A DNA stretch of 64,000 nt. Source: Actinomadura soli. Lineage in GTDB: Bacteria; Actinomycetota; Actinomycetes; Streptosporangiales; Streptosporangiaceae. Made by a program: the position numbers and the translations under genes. Under the pieces are notes generated by a model. That model did not search any database, was not told the origin of the DNA, and saw only the letters and a list, made by a program, of their open reading frames with translations. Positions 39,593 to 47,621 of the stretch are shown here, piece after piece (the stretch's first letter is position 1; each line of letters starts with the position of its first letter). The stretch is taken from NCBI RefSeq assembly GCF_005889715.1, contig NZ_VCKW01000001.1, positions 95,492 to 159,491 of the forward strand. Direction: 5' to 3'.

Positions 39593-40327
39593 TCAGTCCT
39601 GTCCGGTGCGGAAGTGCGTGGTCAGGCGCCCATCATCGTCCAGCACGTGGACCGCGAACCCGGGGGGTGCGTCATAGTCGGCGATGCCGCCGTCCTCGCC
39701 GGGCAGCCTCAGGGTGGACACGACGCCCGGTGCGACGAGCAGGGGCCGTCCGGCGAACGTCGTGGCCGCCGCCGTGTGCGCGTGCCCGCACAGGACGGCC
39801 ACGACCCGCGGATGCCGCGCGATGACCGCCGCGAGCCGTTCCTCGCCGAACTGCCGGATCTCGTCCACGTACGGGATGTTCAGCGACACCGGCGGATGGT
39901 GGAAACAGACGAACGCCGGGGCGTCGGGCTCAGCGGTGAGTCGCCGGTCGAGCCAGTCGATCGTCTCGTCGTCGAGGAATCCGTGGTCCTTTCCGGGGAC
40001 TGTGGAGTCGCAGATCGCGAACAGGGCGCCTGCCACCTTGTGCGCCCGGTTGATCGGGCGGGCACCGCATGGTTCGTCCAGGAGGGCCTCCCTGTACGGG
40101 CCTCGCGCGTCGTGGTTGCCGGGGCACATCAGGACCGGATGCGGGGACCGGAGCACCTCGCGCGCCTGCGCGTACTCGGCGGGCGTGCCGTGGTCGGCGA
40201 TGTCGCCGGTGACGAGGACGGCGTCGAGCGGCAGGGCGTTCACACGCGCCATGACCCGCGCCGCCCGGTCGAGGCGGAGGTCGCCGCCGTCCAGGTGCGT
40301 GTCGCTGAGCTGGGCGAAAACGAGCAT
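39593..40327 (-). CDS. Calcineurin-like metallophosphoesterase (CpdA/GpdQ type)
   Basis: 244 residues. Complete dimetal set: SDTHLDGG, VTGDIADHG, CPGNHDARG, FHHPP and GHAHTA. This arrangement is that of class III cyclic-nucleotide phosphodiesterases (CpdA) and glycerophosphodiesterases. cNMP hydrolysis would be of interest given the Crp-type proteins at 8-13 kb, but it is not demonstrated. Leaderless ATG 40327. Diverges from the MocR gene. Confidence 0.85.
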   Translation of the reverse strand: MLVFAQLSDTHLDGGDLRLDRAARVMARVNALPLDAVLVTGDIADHGTPAEYAQAREVLRSPHPVLMCPGNHDARGPYREALLDEPCGARPINRAHKVAGALFAICDSTVPGKDHGFLDDETIDWLDRRLTAEPDAPAFVCFHHPPVSLNIPYVDEIRQFGEERLAAVIARHPRVVAVLCGHAHTAAATTFAGRPLLVAPGVVSTLRLPGEDGGIADYDAPPGFAVHVLDDDGRLTTHFRTGQD

Positions 40328-40333
40328 GCCGCG

Positions 40334-40365
40334 AAACTAGGCCACCATCGGACCACGATTAAGAT
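40334..40365. promoter_or_regulatory. Divergent leaderless promoters (phosphodiesterase / MocR)
   Basis: Minus strand TAGTTT (40339-40334), 6 nt before ATG 40327; plus strand TAAGAT (40360-40365), 8 nt before ATG 40374. The 46-bp gap forces the two promoters to overlap, so a regulator bound here would affect both. Confidence 0.6.
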
Positions 40366-40373
40366 CCGGTTTC

Positions 40374-41762
40374 ATGCCGAAAGACTGGGCCGGTTCGGGG
40401 ATCGACCTGCATCTGGATCCCGACACGTCCGGTGGCCGCCGGGCGGGCCTCGAACGCGCCCTCCGCGCCGCCGTCCGGTCCGGGCGGCTCGCCCCCGGCG
40501 ACACGGTCCCGTCGACGCGCGCCCTGGCCGCCCAGCTCCGCCTGTCGCGCGGCACGGTCACCGCCGCCTACGACCAGCTCGCGGCCGAGGGCTACCTGAC
40601 GACCGTCCCCGGCTCGGGCACGCGGGTCGCGGAGACCGCCCGGCCCGCGCCGGCGGGCCCGGACATTTCGCCGGGTGCTCGCGCCCCCGTTCACGACTTC
40701 CTGCCGGGACGGCCCGACCTCAGCGCGTTCCCCGCGCAGGCATGGCTGCGCTCGACCCGGCGCGTCATGGCCGCCGCGCCGCCCGAGGTGTACGCGCTGG
40801 GCGACCCGCGCGGCCGCCCCGAGCTGCGGGAGGCGCTCGCCGCCTATCTCGGGCGGGCCCGCGGCGTCCACGCCGACCCGGGCCGGATCGTCGTCACGTC
40901 CGGATACGCGCAGTCGCTCGGCCTGCTCGCCGGGGTTTTCGCCGGTGGCGGGACGGCGGCGGTCGCGATGGAGGAGCCGGGCCACCCGTTCCACCGGGAG
41001 ATCGTCCGCCGCCACGGACCGGAGATCGTCCCGCTGCCCGTGGACGAGTTCGGTGCCCGGACCGAGGCGCTCGACCGCGCGGGCGCGGCCGTCCTCACCC
41101 CGGCGCACCAGTACCCGTCCGGCGCGACGCTCCACCCGGACCGCAGGCGCGCCTTCGCCGCCTGGGCCCGCGCCACCGGCGGGACGATCGTCGAGGACGA
41201 CTACGACGGCGAGTTCCGCTTCGACCGCCGTCCCGTCGGGGCACTGCAGGGCACGGCGCCCGGCCGCGTCGTCTACGCCGGGACCGCGTCCAAGACCCTC
41301 GCCCCCGCGCTGCGCCTGGCCTGGCTGGTCCTTCCCGCGCACCTGGTCGAACCCGTGACCGAGGCCAAACGCCTCGCCGACGCCCATACGCAGTCGCTCG
41401 GGCAGCTCGTCCTCGCCGACCTCCTGCGCACGCACGCCTACGACCGGCACGTCCGCGCGTCCCGGCTGCGCTACCGCCGCCGACGCGACCGCCTGGCGGC
41501 GGCGCTGCGCGACCGCGTCCCGCACGTCCGGGTCCAGGGCGTCGCCGCCGGGCTGCACGTTCTCGTCCTCCTGCCGGACGGCGGCCCCGATGAGCCTGCG
41601 GTCCTGGAACGCGCCGGGAAACTCGGTCTCGCCCTGATGCCTCTCCGCGACCACTGGCAGGACCCGTCCGGGCGCCCGCAGGGTTTCATCGTGGGCTACA
41701 GCACGCCTCTGGGCTCCGCCTACCCGAGCGCCCTGGACGCCCTCTGCGCCGCCCTGGCGTGA
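40374..41762 (+). CDS. MocR/PdxR-family regulator (GntR HTH + aminotransferase domain)
   Basis: 462 residues. N-terminal GntR-type HTH (about 20-85: GDTVPSTRALAAQLRLSRGTVTAAYDQL) joined to a class I aminotransferase-like PLP domain with the lysine in YAGTASKTLAPALRLAWL. Members such as PdxR regulate vitamin B6 synthesis or amino-acid genes. No pdxST genes are adjacent, so the target is unknown; the divergent phosphodiesterase gene is a candidate. Confidence 0.9.
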   Translation: MPKDWAGSGIDLHLDPDTSGGRRAGLERALRAAVRSGRLAPGDTVPSTRALAAQLRLSRGTVTAAYDQLAAEGYLTTVPGSGTRVAETARPAPAGPDISPGARAPVHDFLPGRPDLSAFPAQAWLRSTRRVMAAAPPEVYALGDPRGRPELREALAAYLGRARGVHADPGRIVVTSGYAQSLGLLAGVFAGGGTAAVAMEEPGHPFHREIVRRHGPEIVPLPVDEFGARTEALDRAGAAVLTPAHQYPSGATLHPDRRRAFAAWARATGGTIVEDDYDGEFRFDRRPVGALQGTAPGRVVYAGTASKTLAPALRLAWLVLPAHLVEPVTEAKRLADAHTQSLGQLVLADLLRTHAYDRHVRASRLRYRRRRDRLAAALRDRVPHVRVQGVAAGLHVLVLLPDGGPDEPAVLERAGKLGLALMPLRDHWQDPSGRPQGFIVGYSTPLGSAYPSALDALCAALA

Positions 41763-41831
41763 GACCCGGTCAGCTCTGGCGGGTCGCGGTGATCGCCAGG
41801 GTGGTGCAGGTCGCGGTGAAGGCGCCGCCCT

Positions 41832-41849
41832 TAGTGGGCATGCGCCCAC
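41832..41849. terminator. Hairpin between convergent MocR and SDR genes
   Basis: AGTGGGC-ATGC-GCCCACT in the 96-bp gap between the MocR stop and the SDR stop; could serve both directions. The rest of the gap has no clear gene. Confidence 0.5.
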
Positions 41850-41858
41850 TCGTTCATG

Positions 41859-42653
41859 TCAGGGGACGGGGACGAGGCCGCCGTCCACGCGGAGGTCGAT
41901 CCCGTTGATGTAGCCGGCGAGCGGGCTGGCCAGGAACGCCACGGTGGCGGCGATGTCGTCGGCGGTGCCGAGGCGGCCGGTCGGGTTGGGGGCGTACTCG
42001 GCCGTCACCAGCGGCTCCAGCTCGTCCCACCGCCGCGGCCGGCCGCGACGGGCGGCGCCGTCCTCGAACAGCCTGCGCATCCCGTCGGTGACGATCACGC
42101 CGGGGCTCACGGTGTTCGCCGTGATGCCCGTGCCCGCCAGGTGCCGGGCCAGGCTCGTGGTCAGGTTGACGACCGCCGCCTTGGCCGCCGAGTACCCGAC
42201 CAGGTTGGGCAGGGGAGTGGTCGCCGCCCGGCTCCCCAGGTTGACGACCCGGCCCCAGCCGCGCTCGCGCATGCCCGGCAGGACGGCCCGGATCACGCGG
42301 ACGGCAGACAGGACGTTGCCGTTCATCGCCTCCAGCCACACCGCGGGCCCGGCGTCGTCCCAGTCGTGCTCGGCGACCGGTCCGGCGTTGTTGACCAGCA
42401 CGTCCACGCCCCACGCCGCGGCCCGTCCGGCGACCTCGGCCGCCGCGCCATCGTCGGTGAGGTCGCCGAGCACGACCTGCGCGGTGCCGCCCGCCGACCG
42501 CACCCGTCCGGCGACCGCCTCCGCGCGTGCCGCGTCCCGGCCGTGGACCAGCACCGCGCATCCCTCGGCCGCCAGCCGCACGGCCACCGCCGCGCCGATG
42601 CCCCCGCTGCTCGCCGTGACCAGCGCCTTCCGTCCTCCCAGCTCAAGATCCAT
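41859..42653 (-). CDS. Short-chain dehydrogenase/reductase
   Basis: 264 residues, classical SDR. Cofactor loop TASSGGIGAAVAVRLA, NNAGP, catalytic Ser in NLGSRAATT region and Y-S-A-A-K (YSAAKAAVVNL), and the C-terminal GYINGIDLRVDGG. HGRD after strand 2 favours NADP(H). Substrate unknown. Leaderless ATG 42653. Confidence 0.92.
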   Translation of the reverse strand: MDLELGGRKALVTASSGGIGAAVAVRLAAEGCAVLVHGRDAARAEAVAGRVRSAGGTAQVVLGDLTDDGAAAEVAGRAAAWGVDVLVNNAGPVAEHDWDDAGPAVWLEAMNGNVLSAVRVIRAVLPGMRERGWGRVVNLGSRAATTPLPNLVGYSAAKAAVVNLTTSLARHLAGTGITANTVSPGVIVTDGMRRLFEDGAARRGRPRRWDELEPLVTAEYAPNPTGRLGTADDIAATVAFLASPLAGYINGIDLRVDGGLVPVP

Positions 42654-42661
42654 GGCTCGGG

Positions 42662-42667
42662 ACCCTA
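42662..42667 (-). promoter_or_regulatory. Leaderless -10 box of the SDR gene
   Basis: TAGGGT on the minus strand, 8 nt before ATG 42653. Confidence 0.55.
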
Positions 42668-42757
42668 GCCGTGGCCACCGACGATCCCGCCGTCAGCGGC
42701 CGGTGTTAAGGTGCGGGCCGTACATTCGATCCTGCGTGAGGGAACGGGGGCCCGGCG

Positions 42758-43129
42758 GTGGCGTGTCGGATCAGTGAGCTCGTGCTCGACTGCCGCGACC
42801 CGGAGGCGCTGGCGGAGTTCTGGTGCGAGGTGCTGGGATTCGTGGTGCTGCACCGGGAGGACGGCGACGTGGAGATCGGTCCCCGGGAGGGCTTCGGCGG
42901 GCTCCAGCCGACGCTGATCCTTTCCCTGAGCGAGGATCCGAAGTCCGGCAAGCTGCCGCTGCACATCGACGTCAACCCCACCGACCGCGACCAGGACGCC
43001 GAGCTGGAACGGCTGCTGGCCGCCGGGGCGCGGCGCGCCGACGTCGGCCAGACCGGCGAGGAGAGCTGGGTCGTCCTCGCCGACCCCGAGGGCAACGAGT
43101 TCTGTCTGCTGAGGCGGCGCCTCGGCTGA
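42758..43129 (+). CDS. VOC-family (glyoxalase/dioxygenase-fold) protein
   Basis: 123 residues. Two beta-alpha-beta-beta-beta modules: ISELVLDCRDPEALAEFWCEVLGF at the start and PLHIDVNPTDRD, then ADPEGNEFCLLRR at the end, as in the glyoxalase-like VOC proteins. The metal ligands typical of true glyoxalase I are only partly present. GTG 42758 after a G-rich stretch. Function unknown. Confidence 0.85.
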   Translation: MACRISELVLDCRDPEALAEFWCEVLGFVVLHREDGDVEIGPREGFGGLQPTLILSLSEDPKSGKLPLHIDVNPTDRDQDAELERLLAAGARRADVGQTGEESWVVLADPEGNEFCLLRRRLG

Positions 43130-43166
43130 CGCGTCCGGCCACGCCCCTGCCGCGACGCTCCGGCGG

Positions 43167-43745
43167 TCAGGCCGGGGCGTGGCGGGTGAGGACGAGGTGG
43201 CCGCCGGGCAGCGGGCGGGCCTCCAGAAGCCGGAGCCGGACGGGCGACCGGCCCCCGAACACCGGCGTCCCCGCACCGAGGAAGGCCGGGCCGATCATCA
43301 GGTGAAGCTCGTCGACCAGGCCGGCGGACAGCAGGTCGTTCCACAGCGTGTGGCTGCCGAACGTCAGGATCTCCTTGCCCGGGGCGTTCTTGAGCCCGGC
43401 GACGCGGGCATGGGCGTCCGCGCGCCCGACGATCTCGGTGTTGTGCCACGGCGCCGTCCGGGCCGGGGTGAGCGTGTCGGAGACGACGACCTTGTCGACG
43501 GCGTTCATGTGCCGGGAGATCTCGCGCTCGACAGGAGCCTGGGACGCGTCGTCGACGATGTGCGGCCAGTAGCTCTTGAAGCCCTCAAAGCTGCTGCGTC
43601 CGAGCAGGACCGTGTCGGCGGCGCGGAGGCGTTCGGCGTTGTACTCGCTGAAGGCGTCGTGGAAGGGAAGGGCCATGACGTCGTTGCCGGGGCCCTCGTA
43701 GTAGCCGTCCAGCGAGACGATGTTGGCGACGATCAGCTTGCGCAT
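43167..43745 (-). CDS. Dihydrofolate reductase-family (RibD C-terminal) protein
   Basis: 192 residues. MRKLIVANIVSLDGYYEGPGND, LLGRSSFEGFKSYWP, TFGSHTLWNDLLSAGLVDELHL and FGG near the end mark the YwjB/RibD-C branch of the DHFR fold; it is an NAD(P)H oxidoreductase of unknown substrate rather than true FolA. Lies 64 nt downstream of the ECF sigma gene, a common pairing in actinobacteria. Confidence 0.87.
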   Translation of the reverse strand: MRKLIVANIVSLDGYYEGPGNDVMALPFHDAFSEYNAERLRAADTVLLGRSSFEGFKSYWPHIVDDASQAPVEREISRHMNAVDKVVVSDTLTPARTAPWHNTEIVGRADAHARVAGLKNAPGKEILTFGSHTLWNDLLSAGLVDELHLMIGPAFLGAGTPVFGGRSPVRLRLLEARPLPGGHLVLTRHAPA

Positions 43746-43809
43746 CGGTTTCTCCTCGTGGTTTCGCGTTTCACAGGAGGAGAGACACGGTGCGCCGCGG
43801 ACTCATCGG

Positions 43810-44811
43810 TCAGGACGGAAGTTCTTCCGGAAGCCCGAACAGCGGGTACAGCGCGGGGTCGAGGAAGGCGGTGATCCGGGTGATCCGGCCGTCGCGGAGG
43901 CTGAGGACGTTGATCGCGCCGGTCCGGAAGCGGCCGTCGGGCCCCCGCTGGTAGCAGGCGAACCCGGGCTGCCCGTTCACCTGGACGGGCACGAGGCGCC
44001 AGGGCGTCTCGAAGACCCGCTCGGCGAAGAACCGGGCGACGTCGTCGCGGCCGTCGAACCAGGCGGGCAGCGGCGGCATCGTGAACCGGACGTCGTCGGC
44101 GAGCAGCGCGACGAGGGCGTCCACGTCGGCCCGTTCCCAGGCGGCGACGAACGCGTCGATCAGCTCGCGCCGCCCGTCCGCGCCGAGCGCGGACAGCTCG
44201 GTCTGCTGGCTGGGCCCGGGCACCCGTTCCTGGACGGCCTTCCGCGCGCGCTGCAGGGCGCTGTTCACGGCGGTCGGCGTGAGATCCAGGAACGAGGCCA
44301 CCTCGGCGGCGGAGAACTCCAGCACCTCGCGCAGGATCAGCACCGCGCGCTGCGTCGCGGGCAGGTGCTGCAGCGCGGCGACGAACGCCAGCTCCACGTT
44401 CTCGCGGCGGGCGAACGACGCCTCCGGGCCGGGCTCGTCGGCGGCGACGTCGTCCGGCCACGGCTCCAGGAAGACCGGGCCGGTGACGGGCTGGCCGAGG
44501 TCGTGGACGTCGCTGCGCGGCGGCCCGTGGTCGGGCGTGAGGACGCGCGGCGGGCGCTTCGAGGCGAGCCGCAGGCAGGCGTTGGTGCTGACCCGGTACA
44601 GCCAGGTGCGCAGGGAACTGCGCCCCTGGAAGCCGGGCAGGCCGCGCCAGGCGGCGAGCAGCGACTCCTGCAGCCCGTCCTCGGCGTCCTGCAGGGAGCC
44701 GAGCATGCGGTAGCAGTGCGCCCTCAGCTCGCCCCGGTAGCGGTCGGCCAGGGCGTCGAACGCCGCCGCGTCGCCGGCGCGTGCCCTGGTGAGGAGTTCG
44801 GCCTCGTCCAC
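43810..44811 (-). CDS. ECF sigma factor with SnoaL-like C-terminal domain (SigG type)
   Basis: 333 residues. Sigma region 2 (FDALADRYRGELRAHCYRMLGSLQDAEDGLQESLLAAWRG region, about 18-60), region 4 (LPATQRAVLILREVLEFSAAEVASFLDLTPTAVNSALQRAR, about 165-205), then a SnoaL/NTF2-like domain of about 120 residues. Such C-terminal domains modulate these sigma factors and no anti-sigma gene is adjacent. GTG 44811 is fixed by a leaderless -10. The downstream DHFR-like gene is the likely operon partner. Confidence 0.9.
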   Translation of the reverse strand: MDEAELLTRARAGDAAAFDALADRYRGELRAHCYRMLGSLQDAEDGLQESLLAAWRGLPGFQGRSSLRTWLYRVSTNACLRLASKRPPRVLTPDHGPPRSDVHDLGQPVTGPVFLEPWPDDVAADEPGPEASFARRENVELAFVAALQHLPATQRAVLILREVLEFSAAEVASFLDLTPTAVNSALQRARKAVQERVPGPSQQTELSALGADGRRELIDAFVAAWERADVDALVALLADDVRFTMPPLPAWFDGRDDVARFFAERVFETPWRLVPVQVNGQPGFACYQRGPDGRFRTGAINVLSLRDGRITRITAFLDPALYPLFGLPEELPS

Positions 44812-44817
44812 ACGCGG

Positions 44818-44823
44818 AGCCTA
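44818..44823 (-). promoter_or_regulatory. Leaderless -10 box of the ECF sigma gene
   Basis: TAGGCT on the minus strand, 6 nt before GTG 44811. Confidence 0.55.
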
Positions 44824-44846
44824 GCCGGTCGGGGGAGACGGGGGCG

Positions 44847-45302
44847 TCAGCCGTCGTAGGTGTGGACGAAGCGGGCGAGGAGGCGGGCGAACTCGGCGCG
44901 CTCGGCGTCCGTCCAGTCGCTCATGGCCTTGGCGAAGTGCTCCTGGCGGGTGCGGCGGGTGGCGTCCACGACGGCGCGGCCCTCGGCGGTCAGCTCCAGG
45001 TGGATGCGGCGGCCGTCCTCCTGGGACGCGACGCGGCGGACGTAGCCGGACTTGACGGCCTCGGCGACGATGCGGCTGCCGCGCGAGGCGTCGACGCCGA
45101 GGCGAGCGGCGACCAGCCCGACGCTCATCTCCTGGCCGGCGTCGTCGGGGCCCTCGTCGATGACGTCCACGACGTGCAGGACCTGGACGTCCACGGGGAG
45201 GTTGTGATCCCGGATCGCGGCCCTGCCCAGCCGCTGCCGCGACATGCCGCGCCGCAGTTTGACCATGCTCCGCTCGACGGCGTCCAGTGCCTCCTCGCTC
45301 AT
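44847..45302 (-). CDS. MarR-family regulator
   Basis: 151 residues. Winged helix: MSVGLVAARLGVDASRGSRIVAEAVKSGYVRRVASQEDGRRIHLELTAEG is split here into helix 3-4 and wing (GRRIHLELT), followed by a dimerisation helix. Probably represses the divergent MFS exporter. Its -10 box TAGACT (45315-45310) is 7 nt before ATG 45302, so it is leaderless. The shared 83-bp gap is strikingly AT-rich for this genome. Confidence 0.88.
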   Translation of the reverse strand: MSEEALDAVERSMVKLRRGMSRQRLGRAAIRDHNLPVDVQVLHVVDVIDEGPDDAGQEMSVGLVAARLGVDASRGSRIVAEAVKSGYVRRVASQEDGRRIHLELTAEGRAVVDATRRTRQEHFAKAMSDWTDAERAEFARLLARFVHTYDG

Positions 45303-45309
45303 GCCGACC

Positions 45310-45388
45310 AGTCTAGCTAGGTTGCGCAGCTCATATGCATGTGCTTAGCATTTAAGTGTCTAAAGCATATGAATGAGGAGTGCATATG
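45310..45388. promoter_or_regulatory. MarR/MFS divergent control region with CATATG repeats
   Basis: CATATG occurs at 45332, 45366 and 45383, with CATTTA at 45349: four elements at an exact 17-bp period. TCATATGC (45331-45338) and GCATATGA (45365-45372) are also an inverted pair. TGCT-T-AGCA (45342-45350) is a further palindrome. The last CATATG includes the MFS ATG itself, so bound protein would also block translation start. It is probably the MarR operator array. Confidence 0.65.
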
Positions 45389-46933
45389 GTTGCGAGCGCG
45401 ACGCCGATGAGCCACGGGCACCGGCTGGTGGTGTTCGGCGGGCTGATGCTCGCCGGGCTCATGTCCTCCCTGGACGCGACGGTGCTCGGCACCGCGCTGC
45501 CCGCGCTCGTCGGGGACCTCGGCGGGCTCGGCCGGATGGCCTGGGTGTCGACCGCGTACGTGCTGGCCACCAGCGTCACCGTGCCCCTGTCGGGACGGCT
45601 GGGCGACCTGTTCGGGCGCCGCGGCGTCCTGCTCGCCGGGCTCGCCGGGTTCCTGGCCGGGTCGGCGGCGTGCGGGGCGGCGCCGTCCATGGACTGGCTG
45701 ATCGCGTTCCGCGTCGTGCAGGGCGCCGCCGCGGGCTGCCTGATGAGCTCGATGTTCGCGCTGACCGGCGACCTGTTCGAGCCGAGGGAGCGCGCCAGGT
45801 ACCAGGGCTGCTCGGCGCTGATCTTCGCCGTGTCGAGCATCGCCGGGCCGCTGGTCGGCGGGTTCCTCACCGACCACGCGTCCTGGCGGTGGGTGTTCTA
45901 CGTCAACCTGCCGCTCGGCCTCGCCGCCATCGCCACGACCGTCCTGTTCCTGCGGCTGCCGGAGCCGGAGGGCGGGCCGCGGGCCGGCAGCGGGGCGGGC
46001 GGGGCGAGTTCGGTGGACTACGCGGGCATCGTGCTGCTCGGCGCGGCGGTCACCTGCTTCACGCTCTTCACCAGTTGGGCCGGGACGCGGTACGCGTGGG
46101 ACTCGCCGGTCGTCCTCGCGCTGGCCGCGGGCTCGGCGGCGCTGTTCGCCGTCTGGGTGCTCGCCGAACGGACCGCCGCCGAACCCGTCATCCCGCCGCG
46201 GCTGTTCCGCGACCGGTCGTTCGCCGTGGCCTGCGCCGTCGCGGCCGTGGGCGGCGCGACCGGGTTCGGGCTCGCGATCTACCTGCCGATGTTCTTCCAG
46301 GTCGTCGGGGGAGCGGGGGCGACGGAGTCGGGCCTGCTGCTCCTGCCGATGATGACCGGCCTGCTCGTCGCGTCCATGGGCGCCGGGCGGCGCATCGCGC
46401 GGACCGGCCGCTACCACCGCCTGCCCGCCGCGAGCATGGCGCTCAGCGCGCTGGGCGTCGCGCTGCTCGCGACCATGGACACCGGCACCGGCCTGCTCAC
46501 CGCCTGCTGCTTCATGGCGGTCCTCGGGTTCGGCGCGGGGCTGTCGCAGCAGGTCGTCATGCTCATCGCGCAGAACGCCGCGCCGCGCCGCGATCTCGGC
46601 GCGGCGAGCGCCGGGGTCTTCGCGACGAGGATGCTCGGCACCTCCGCCGGGATGGCGGTGTTCGGCGCGATCGTGTCGAGCCGGTTCGCCGAGGAGGTCG
46701 GACGCCGCGTCCCGGACGGGAGCGTCCCCGCGTTCCGCGACGCCGTCCGTCCCGAGGTGCTCGACACGCTCCCCGGGCCGGTGCGGGACGGCGTCGCCGA
46801 GGCGTTCGCGGCGGCCTTCTCCGACCTGTTCCTGGCCGGGCTGCCCCTCCTCGCGGTGGGGTTCGCGGCGGCGCTGCTGCTGCCGGACGTCCCGCTCGCG
46901 CCGCGCGGCCCCGGGCCTGGGGCGAAGGGCTAA
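45386..46933 (+). CDS. MFS multidrug exporter, DHA2 family (14 helices)
   Basis: 515 residues. SSLDATVLGTALPAL (helix 1 motif D), GRLGDLFGRRGVLLAG (motif A), FRVVQGAAAGCLMSSMFAL (motif C region), and SWRWVFYVNLPLGL identify the EmrB/QacA branch. ATG 45386 is chosen because GAGGAG precedes it by 5 nt; the GTG at 45380 overlaps that ribosome site. Divergent from and probably repressed by the MarR protein. The stop overlaps the response regulator's stop by 4 nt. Confidence 0.92.
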   Translation: MVASATPMSHGHRLVVFGGLMLAGLMSSLDATVLGTALPALVGDLGGLGRMAWVSTAYVLATSVTVPLSGRLGDLFGRRGVLLAGLAGFLAGSAACGAAPSMDWLIAFRVVQGAAAGCLMSSMFALTGDLFEPRERARYQGCSALIFAVSSIAGPLVGGFLTDHASWRWVFYVNLPLGLAAIATTVLFLRLPEPEGGPRAGSGAGGASSVDYAGIVLLGAAVTCFTLFTSWAGTRYAWDSPVVLALAAGSAALFAVWVLAERTAAEPVIPPRLFRDRSFAVACAVAAVGGATGFGLAIYLPMFFQVVGGAGATESGLLLLPMMTGLLVASMGAGRRIARTGRYHRLPAASMALSALGVALLATMDTGTGLLTACCFMAVLGFGAGLSQQVVMLIAQNAAPRRDLGAASAGVFATRMLGTSAGMAVFGAIVSSRFAEEVGRRVPDGSVPAFRDAVRPEVLDTLPGPVRDGVAEAFAAAFSDLFLAGLPLLAVGFAAALLLPDVPLAPRGPGPGAKG

Positions 46934-47595
46934 CCGTCGAGGGCGGCGTCGTGGACGAGCAGCGCGATCTGGACCCGGTTGTTCAGCTCCAGCTTCGTCA
47001 GCAGCCGCGACACGTACGCCTTCACGGTCGCGACGCTGAGCGACAGCTCCGCGCCGATCTCGCTGTTGGTCCGGCCCCGTCCGACGAGGGCGGCGACGGC
47101 CCGCTCGCCGTCGCTCAGCCGGCCCAGCAGCTCCCGGGCGCGGGCCTGGCGCGGGTCGGTGCCGGAGTCGGCGACGTAGGACATCATCTTGCGCAGCACC
47201 GCCGGCGACATCATCGGCTCACCGGCCGCGACCTGCCGGATCGCCCGGACGATCTCCGGCGGCGGGGTGTGCTTCAGCAGGAACCCGCTCGCGCCCGCCC
47301 GCATCGCGCGCATGATGTGGTCGTCGGTGTCGAACGTCGTCAGGATGATGATCTCGGGCGGGTCGCGGCGGGCGCGCAGCAGCTCGGTCGCCGCGAGGCC
47401 GTCCAGCCGGGGCATCCGGATGTCCATGAGGACGACGTCGGGCCGGTGCTGGTTGACGGCGGCGACGACCTCGGCGCCGTCGGCGACGTCCCCCACCACG
47501 TCGAGACCGGTGTCGTTGGACAGCATCATCGACAGGCCGGCCCGGACGAGCGCGTCGTCGTCCACGATCAGGACGCGGATGGGTGGGGAGTCCAT
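46930..47595 (-). CDS. NarL/LuxR-family response regulator
   Basis: 221 residues. Receiver domain with VDDD, phospho-acceptor Asp in VVLMDIRMP (about 57), ILTTFD and KHTPP lysine; C-terminal LuxR HTH (LSDGERAVAALVGRGRTNSEIGAELSLSVATVKAYVSRLL). Partner of the kinase encoded 26 nt upstream on the same strand. Confidence 0.95.
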   Translation of the reverse strand: MDSPPIRVLIVDDDALVRAGLSMMLSNDTGLDVVGDVADGAEVVAAVNQHRPDVVLMDIRMPRLDGLAATELLRARRDPPEIIILTTFDTDDHIMRAMRAGASGFLLKHTPPPEIVRAIRQVAAGEPMMSPAVLRKMMSYVADSGTDPRQARARELLGRLSDGERAVAALVGRGRTNSEIGAELSLSVATVKAYVSRLLTKLELNNRVQIALLVHDAALDG

Positions 47596-47621
47596 CCCGC
47601 CACCCTATGGCCCTCCGCGAT

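Noticed and set aside
41764..41858. Short minus-strand reading of about 20 codons ending near 41770 as a gene remnant
   Set aside because: Too short and without recognisable motif; described as a gap with a hairpin.
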